In this document: positions 57,873 to 62,813 of the stretch, piece by piece
Numbering within the stretch: position 1 is the stretch's first letter
Layout: each line of letters starts with the position of its first letter
Origin: Fibrobacter succinogenes
GTDB lineage: Bacteria > Fibrobacterota > Fibrobacteria > Fibrobacterales > Fibrobacteraceae
Length of the DNA: 62,813 bases
Direction: 5' to 3'
NCBI GenBank assembly: GCA_902768715.1
Contig: CACXMH010000025.1
Location: 1-62,813 of the forward strand
Made by a program: the position numbers and the translations under genes
The notes under the pieces: generated by a model
Told to the model about the DNA's origin: nothing
Database searches by the model: none
Seen by the model: the letters and a program-made list of their open reading frames with translations, nothing else

Positions 57873-59435
57873 CTAAAATTTTACGTGTTCCGGACCCTTG
57901 ATGGGGTTGGATGCCTGGTATTTTTCTTCCTTGACCGGGTCCCAAACGTCGGCGTCGAAGCCTTCCATCTGGGTGAGGGTCTTGCCTCTCATGCACAGCA
58001 GTGCCCCGAGGAGGGCCGCGTTTTCGATGGCGATGACCAGGGCGGTCTTGTAGTCAAGGCCGAATCCCAGGGGAGCGCCTTTCAGGTTTTCGGGACTCAC
58101 CCACAAGATATAGTGGCAGGTGATGAAGGTCATGAACATGCAGGGCACGAGGGCAATCCAGAAGTTCTTCTTCTTGCTCCGCAGGTAAACCACGGCCACG
58201 CACAGGCTGCAAACCGCCATCAACTGGTTGCTCCAGCTGAAGTAGTTCCACAAGATGTTGAAACCTTCGGGGTTCATGTTGCTCCAGAAGATAATCAAGG
58301 CGCAAAGGGTGAACATGGGAACCGTCAAAATCAGGCGGTTCTTGGCGGACCTCTGGTCAATGCCCGTAAGTTCGGCGATGGTAAGGCGGAGGCTACGGAG
58401 GCTGGTGTCGCCACTGGTGATGGCGAGGATGATTACACCCACAACCACCAGCACAGAAATGGGGGCGAAGGGGATGACGGTAGAGACCAATACGCTTAGC
58501 ACTTTCACACCGCTTGCACCTGTCAAAAGTTCGGGCATCTGGTGGTAGATGAACATGCCACCGGCAGCCCAGATCATGCCGATGAGGCCTTCGATAATCA
58601 TCATGCCGTAGAATGTCTGGCGGCCACGCTTTTCGGTCACTTCGGTACGGGCCACGATGGGACTCTGGGTGCTGTGGAATCCGCTGATGATACCGCAGGC
58701 GATGGTCACGAACAGCATGGGGAGTATGGGTTGGCCCGCCGGATGCTGGTGGAAGTTTGCGCCGAAGTCTGTCAGGTTGATTTCGTCAAGAATGTTCAAG
58801 TTGGGGGCGATACCGATAAGGATTCCGAGGGAAGCAAGAATCAGGAGTCCGCCGAAGATGGGGTAGATGCGACCGATGATCTTGTCGATGGGGAAGAAAG
58901 TACTGGCAAAGTAGTAGGCGAAAATGCAGGCCACCGCTATCCAGAACACGGTGGGGGACTTGGCGTCACCTACGATAATGGGGGTGTTGATGAGGGCGGC
59001 AGGCGTGTTGGTGAACACCGCGCCCACAAGAATCAGGGCCACGGAGATAAGGGCCATGACCACCTTGGAAGGCCCTTTGCCCAAGAACTTGCGGGCCAGG
59101 GCGGGAACGTTGTAGCCGTTGTTGCGCATGCTGATCATGCCGCTAAAGTAGTCATGGACGGCACCGCCCAGCACGTTTCCGATGGGGAGCAGAATGAACA
59201 CGATGGCGCCGAACTTGATGCCGAGAATCACGCCGATAACAGGGCCGATTCCTGCGATGTTCAGCAGCTGGATAAGCATGTTTTTCCAGTGAGGGAGTAC
59301 CATGCGGTCCACGCCGTCGGGGTTCGCGAGGGCCGGGGTCTTGCGGTCGTCGGGGCCGAACACCCTCTCCACGAACTTTCCGTATGTGAAGTAGCCGCCA
59401 ATCAAGATGGCAATGCCGATAAGGAATGTAATCAT
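57873..59435 (-). CDS. cstA: CstA-family carbon starvation/pyruvate transporter
   Basis: It is 520 residues with about 14 helices. GYFTYGKFVERVFGPDDRKTPALANPDGVDRM, WKNMLIQLLNIAGIGPVIGVILG and HDYFSGMISMRNNGYNVPALARKFLG are CstA hallmarks; HSTQSPIVARTEVTEKRGRQTFYGMMIIEGLIGMIWA is the conserved middle. CstA proteins take up peptides or pyruvate. The family is normally 480-700 residues, so this is a short-type member. Confidence 0.9.
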   Translation of the reverse strand: MITFLIGIAILIGGYFTYGKFVERVFGPDDRKTPALANPDGVDRMVLPHWKNMLIQLLNIAGIGPVIGVILGIKFGAIVFILLPIGNVLGGAVHDYFSGMISMRNNGYNVPALARKFLGKGPSKVVMALISVALILVGAVFTNTPAALINTPIIVGDAKSPTVFWIAVACIFAYYFASTFFPIDKIIGRIYPIFGGLLILASLGILIGIAPNLNILDEINLTDFGANFHQHPAGQPILPMLFVTIACGIISGFHSTQSPIVARTEVTEKRGRQTFYGMMIIEGLIGMIWAAGGMFIYHQMPELLTGASGVKVLSVLVSTVIPFAPISVLVVVGVIILAITSGDTSLRSLRLTIAELTGIDQRSAKNRLILTVPMFTLCALIIFWSNMNPEGFNILWNYFSWSNQLMAVCSLCVAVVYLRSKKKNFWIALVPCMFMTFITCHYILWVSPENLKGAPLGFGLDYKTALVIAIENAALLGALLCMRGKTLTQMEGFDADVWDPVKEEKYQASNPIKGPEHVKF

Positions 59436-59450
59436 CTTTTGCCTACCTTA

Positions 59451-59475
59451 AAAAACACCCGTCTATGGGACGGGT
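59451..59475 (-). terminator. Terminator downstream of the 59482 gene
   Basis: On the minus strand ACCCGT / ACGGGT stem with a run TGTTTTTT. Confidence 0.8.
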
Positions 59476-59481
59476 TCTAGT

Positions 59482-60663
59482 TTAAAAATCTTCGAACTCG
59501 GATTCATCCGACTCGGCACTTGCTGAGTCGGCCTCTTCCTCTTCTTCAGGTTCTTCCACGACCCTCTTTTTCTTCGGGGATTTCTTGGCCTTCTTCTTCT
59601 TGGTTTTCGGAGTTTCTTCAGCCTCTTCTTCGTCGTTCGAAACGCTGCCGCCCCGCACGTAGCCCTTTTCCTTGGCGATTTCGTCGGGAGTCTTGTCCTT
59701 GCCGAACTGCTGCTTGAAGTAGAGCACGTTGGTGGTGAAGCTGGACTTGCCTGCATAATCGTAGCCCAGCACCGGATGGAACGACGACCCGAACTGGAAG
59801 GCTACTGCCAGGCCGAACTTGAAACCGTTATTTCCATCGACGGTAATGTTCGGGTCGATAGTCTGCCCGTTCCAGCCTTCGGCGTGGCTCACCAGGTGAC
59901 CGCTGGAGGCCATGCTCCCACTCTGGTAACCCAGGGTCAGCATGACTTCGACAATTTCGATGGGCTTGTATCCGATAACCAGATCAAAGGTAAATGCAGA
60001 AATGTCCAGGTCGAGAGTGCCCTCGTAATCTTCGGGCTGGTAGCTGATGCCGCTGGAGCTGTAACCCAGCACCAGGCTCACGTCCAAGCCCTGGGCGGGC
60101 TTGGGCAGCATGTACTGGAAAAGGTGGCCAAAACTGTACTGCAGGCCGATACCGATGAGGTTGAATTTCTGGAGTTCGCTTACGGCGGGGAGCCACATGC
60201 CGCGAAGTACCAGACGGGCATGGTAGTAGCCTCCGGCCAGCTGCAGGTAGGGGTAGGTGAAAACGCCCAGGTTGTGGAGGGTCTCGTTACCGTAAACGGT
60301 GGGGTCATAGTTCAGAGGGTCACCGTGGTCGCCAAAGATGGTAGGGACACTTGCACCGTTTTCCGAGAAGGAGCGGTCGTCACTCCCGATGGGGATGATG
60401 GCGAAGGGAAGTCCCGCCTCGAAGGATATGCTCTGGGGAACTGTCGCGCTCACGTACCAGTTGCTGTTCAGCACAGGGGAGAGGTTCGTGATGATGGGCT
60501 TCACATAGCCCGGACGGTTGAATATCCTGGCATCTCCACCAGGGCGATTTTCAAAAGCGGCGATGGACTCGTAGATGGAGGCGTAGCCCTTGTCGTCCAT
60601 GGCGTGTGCCACAGCCGCCAAGCACAGTCCTGCAACCAGAAGTAGCTTGAAAGGCGTTTTCAT
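59482..60663 (-). CDS. Outer-membrane protein with charged tail
   Basis: It is 393 residues from the ATG at 60663. It has a signal peptide (MKTPFKLLLVAGLCLAAVAHA), and a beta-barrel-like middle rich in alternating aromatic/hydrophobic strands (WYVSATVPQSISFEAGLPFAIIPIG, LVLGYSSSGISYQP, FKFGLAVAFQFGSSFHPVLGYDY). The last 60 residues are Lys/Glu-rich, low complexity (KTKKKKAKKSPKKK, EEPEEEEEADSASAESDESEFEDF). The role of the acidic-basic tail is unknown. A hairpin with TAAAAT overlaps its start. Confidence 0.7.
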   Translation of the reverse strand: MKTPFKLLLVAGLCLAAVAHAMDDKGYASIYESIAAFENRPGGDARIFNRPGYVKPIITNLSPVLNSNWYVSATVPQSISFEAGLPFAIIPIGSDDRSFSENGASVPTIFGDHGDPLNYDPTVYGNETLHNLGVFTYPYLQLAGGYYHARLVLRGMWLPAVSELQKFNLIGIGLQYSFGHLFQYMLPKPAQGLDVSLVLGYSSSGISYQPEDYEGTLDLDISAFTFDLVIGYKPIEIVEVMLTLGYQSGSMASSGHLVSHAEGWNGQTIDPNITVDGNNGFKFGLAVAFQFGSSFHPVLGYDYAGKSSFTTNVLYFKQQFGKDKTPDEIAKEKGYVRGGSVSNDEEEAEETPKTKKKKAKKSPKKKRVVEEPEEEEEADSASAESDESEFEDF

Positions 60664-60690
60664 GGGCCCAATTTTAGAAAATTTGGGCCC
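60664..60690. promoter_or_regulatory. GGGCCC-arm hairpin next to the ATG
   Basis: GGGCCCAATTTT (60664-60675) and AAAATTTGGGCCC (60678-60690) are inverted arms with one bulged base. On the minus strand TAAAAT (60676-60671) is 7 bases from the ATG, so the hairpin holds the -10 box. It could also be the terminator of the upstream lipoprotein gene. Confidence 0.6.
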
Positions 60691-60702
60691 TCTGAGCAAG
60701 AA

Positions 60703-62265
60703 CTAGTATTCGCAAGTCCCGTATTTTCCGATGGACATGATGTTGAAACCGTACTGGCCGTTGGCAGCTTGCGCGATAATTTTCAATGAAACAAGCATTT
60801 CGGCAGCTTCAGGACCCGTTATGGAGATTCCAGATTCATCAACAGCCCAGTTGGGCATCTTGAAATTGCTCCAGGAGAAATTTTTCACCATCATTTTACC
60901 ATAAGGCAGGGTGACGGACGGAGGCCCCCCATGCAGTGCGTTATCTGTCGCATCTCCAAGGCCCATCTCGAATCGTAAGTCCACGTCAGAAGAATACACG
61001 ATGCAGACACCACCCCAGGCACTGGCATCACCTGCAGCGGCATCGTGGTTGGAAGCGCTGATTTCACCCACAATGTTGAAACCGATACCAACAAAACCGC
61101 TATAATCAAGAAGTCCATAATTGAGGCTGGCCGTACCGCAAACGCCGGAGCATTCAGCGATGATTGGCTGCTTGCTGTCCGGGCTATATTCGTTACCCTC
61201 CGGGACTGGCCATAATATAGTAGATCGACCTCCATCTTTACTGTCATCAAAATCGAACCAATAACCATTGGTCTCGGTGTCGTTTCCAAGGCCTGTTTCA
61301 ACCTGTTCTGAGCCGGTCACTCCGCACCACATGTCGCCACAGGGAATATCCCCGACGGGATATAAATAAAAAGATGAGTTGCTGGAAGAGGATTCAGTTT
61401 TGGGATAGGTGTCGCCGGTATTCGAACTCCACCAGAGCCCTTCATAGCAGTAATAGTAATCGTCCTCGCCGGTTACGTAATAGACGGAGTATTCCATGCT
61501 GACAGTACACGTGGGCAGGCTGCTTAGATAGGAAACGGTATTGATAATTTCGGAACTGCCGTTAGAGCTGGAGGAGGGTTCAGTTTCGGGGTAGGTGTTT
61601 CCGCTTACCATGCTGACCCAAATCGAGCCAGAGCAGTAGTAGTAATCGTCTTCGTTGGTTACGTAATAGTATGTGCCTTCTATACTCATGGAGCACGTGG
61701 GCAAGCGGCTCAGAGATGCAACCGTATTGTATAGGACCTCGGACCCGCCTTTAGAACTCGAAGACTTGTCTGTGTCGGGGTCTGTGTCGATTTCAACCCA
61801 CTTGCCCTTGTCGCTGTCACACGAGACATACACATCGTCATCTTCTATATAGTAGATGTCGCCGTCCTTCTTGTCGTTGCACTTGGGCAGGTCGTCTCCG
61901 GATTCGATGGTCTCATCTGCTACAGGCTTCTTGGCTTTCTTCTTTGCCTTGACCCACTCGCCCATTTTCAGGTCTTCATCGTAGTTACAGGTGTAGGTGA
62001 TGTCTTCCTCTTCTACGTAGTAGACCTTTTCATCCTTTTTGGCGGTGCACTTGGGCAAATCATCGGCAAACTCGACCGACTCATCGTAGTCTCCTTTCTC
62101 TTTGGTATCGCTATCGCCGGTCTTGTCGCCGGTCTTGTCATCGGTAGAAGACGAGGATGTGTTTTTACCCATGATCCCGTTGTTGGCGTTCACTCCCGCA
62201 TCGCCGCATCCGGTAAAGTACATTGTGGCCGCTGTCGCCACTAGAAGGGCTGTGAGTTTTTTCAT
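60703..62265 (-). CDS. Lipoprotein with four Cys/Tyr-rich repeats and a C-terminal domain
   Basis: It is 520 residues. The lipobox is in MYFTGCGDAGVN. Four repeats at about residues 72-110, 128-165, 190-222 and 248-281 follow the pattern LPxCxx...xxYYVxxxDxxYxCxxxxW, separated by Ser/Asp-rich linkers (e.g. SSSTDDKTGDKTGDSDTKEKG, ESSSSNSS). The last about 220 residues form a domain (GDMWCGVTGSEQVETGLGNDTETNGYWFDFDDSKDGGRSTI ... FSWSNFKMPNWAV) resembling carbohydrate-binding or adhesion domains. ACGGAGG precedes the ATG. It may bind a plant polymer (inference). Confidence 0.7.
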   Translation of the reverse strand: MKKLTALLVATAATMYFTGCGDAGVNANNGIMGKNTSSSSTDDKTGDKTGDSDTKEKGDYDESVEFADDLPKCTAKKDEKVYYVEEEDITYTCNYDEDLKMGEWVKAKKKAKKPVADETIESGDDLPKCNDKKDGDIYYIEDDDVYVSCDSDKGKWVEIDTDPDTDKSSSSKGGSEVLYNTVASLSRLPTCSMSIEGTYYYVTNEDDYYYCSGSIWVSMVSGNTYPETEPSSSSNGSSEIINTVSYLSSLPTCTVSMEYSVYYVTGEDDYYYCYEGLWWSSNTGDTYPKTESSSSNSSFYLYPVGDIPCGDMWCGVTGSEQVETGLGNDTETNGYWFDFDDSKDGGRSTILWPVPEGNEYSPDSKQPIIAECSGVCGTASLNYGLLDYSGFVGIGFNIVGEISASNHDAAAGDASAWGGVCIVYSSDVDLRFEMGLGDATDNALHGGPPSVTLPYGKMMVKNFSWSNFKMPNWAVDESGISITGPEAAEMLVSLKIIAQAANGQYGFNIMSIGKYGTCEY

Positions 62266-62350
62266 GAAAACCTCCGTTTTATCTGTATTAATATAAATAA
62301 AAATGTCGGCAAACGAACAAAAAACAGGTCAGAATAACTTCCTGTTTGGT

Positions 62351-62813
62351 CTAGAACTGTAATTGTAGCGAGATTGAAGCCGAAACGAAGGTCTGCCACA
62401 GGAACGGATCCAGTTCCTGGTTCTCGCTGTCGTCGGTATAGACATTCTTGAACCAGTTCCGGTAAAACTTTACTGCAGGGATGATGGCGATTTCGTTGGT
62501 AAAATAGTATTGGACGTTTGCCATGAGGCCCACGCCAGAACCCATGAATTCGGTATCTTGAGGCTCTCCCCTATAGATAGCGCTGTTTTCGGTCTTGACG
62601 CTGGTGTACGAGAAACCGGCACCCAGGCCTACCTGGAAATAGTCCGGCCAGAAAAAGTTGTAGTAGAATTCAAAACCCAATCGCCAAAAACGAGTGGACT
62701 CTTCTTCAGAGAGCTGTACCAGTTCCTCTTGCTGTTTCCAGTACTGGAACGCCACGGCCAGGGTGAATTCCCTGATGTTTACACCCAGGAGGAATTCCGG
62801 GTCGCCCATGAGG
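62351..62813 (-). CDS. Outer-membrane beta-barrel protein, C-terminal part (runs off window)
   Basis: The frame is open to the right edge. The visible residues show barrel strands (LLGVNIREFTLAVAFQYW, FWRLGFEFYYNFFWPDYFQVGLGAGFSYTS, GVGLMANVQYYFTNEIAIIPAVKFYRNWF) and a C-terminal QTFVSASISLQLQF ending in Phe, as in proteins assembled by the Bam machinery. The true start is beyond the window, so the ATG at 62809 is internal. Confidence 0.7.
   Translation of the reverse strand, partial: LMGDPEFLLGVNIREFTLAVAFQYWKQQEELVQLSEEESTRFWRLGFEFYYNFFWPDYFQVGLGAGFSYTSVKTENSAIYRGEPQDTEFMGSGVGLMANVQYYFTNEIAIIPAVKFYRNWFKNVYTDDSENQELDPFLWQTFVSASISLQLQF

Overview
Organism. The window is a Gram-negative chromosome segment: lipid A kinase LpxK, outer-membrane barrels, lipoproteins with lipoboxes and a type IV pilin. 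The pilin style, a lipoprotein with repeated Y/C-rich modules and the promoter style point to Fibrobacter or a close Fibrobacterota relative. That placement is an inference from recognition; no database was searched. Many genes start 6-7 bases after a TATATT box, which suggests that leaderless mRNAs are common here.

Layout. (1) 1-7.5 kb is an accessory zone of toxin-antitoxin or defence modules on the minus strand: HigB/HigA-ImmA, DUF3791/DUF3990, a RhuM-like gene and AbiEi/AbiEii. The last three are separated by three partial direct copies of one small SMR/EamA transporter gene. (2) 7.6-18 kb, plus strand, is a pseudaminic-acid-type nonulosonate cluster (PseB, C, F, I, G, a flippase and a GT52-like transferase); the part after pseC is AT-rich. 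(3) 18-26 kb, minus strand, is a second glycan operon: a WecE-like aminotransferase, GT2, a GNAT with an internal gap, two acyl carrier proteins, a KAS III, an FkbH-like protein and a polytopic GT-C-like protein. (4) 26-30 kb holds a tyrosine recombinase, two promoterless pilin C-terminal cassettes on the plus strand, a broken AbiE pair, and one complete pilin gene on the minus strand. It looks like a pilin-switching locus. (5) 30-41 kb mixes repeats and small mobile genes (a GIY-YIG nuclease between inverted palindromes) with a GNAT, a ppGpp hydrolase beside a broken ppGpp synthetase, glmM, aroC, lpxK, a RavA-like ATPase and a GroES-like protein. (6) 41-62.8 kb is mostly housekeeping: DEAD-box helicase, TsaD, YbbR protein, FtsX-EnvC-HolB-RecJ operon, tRNA-Leu, LysR regulator, CytX-like transporter/PdxY-like kinase/radical SAM operon, BioB, OTCase, CstA, and large envelope proteins at the end.

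How it fits together. The two glycan operons converge at 18.06 kb and together could make and export a surface or pilus/flagellar-type glycan carrying a nonulosonic acid and an acylated amino sugar. The pilin locus just downstream would vary another surface structure, so 7.6-30 kb reads as a surface-variation region. It is bordered on the left by toxin-antitoxin cassettes, and a further AbiE pair sits between the pilin cassettes and the complete pilin gene.
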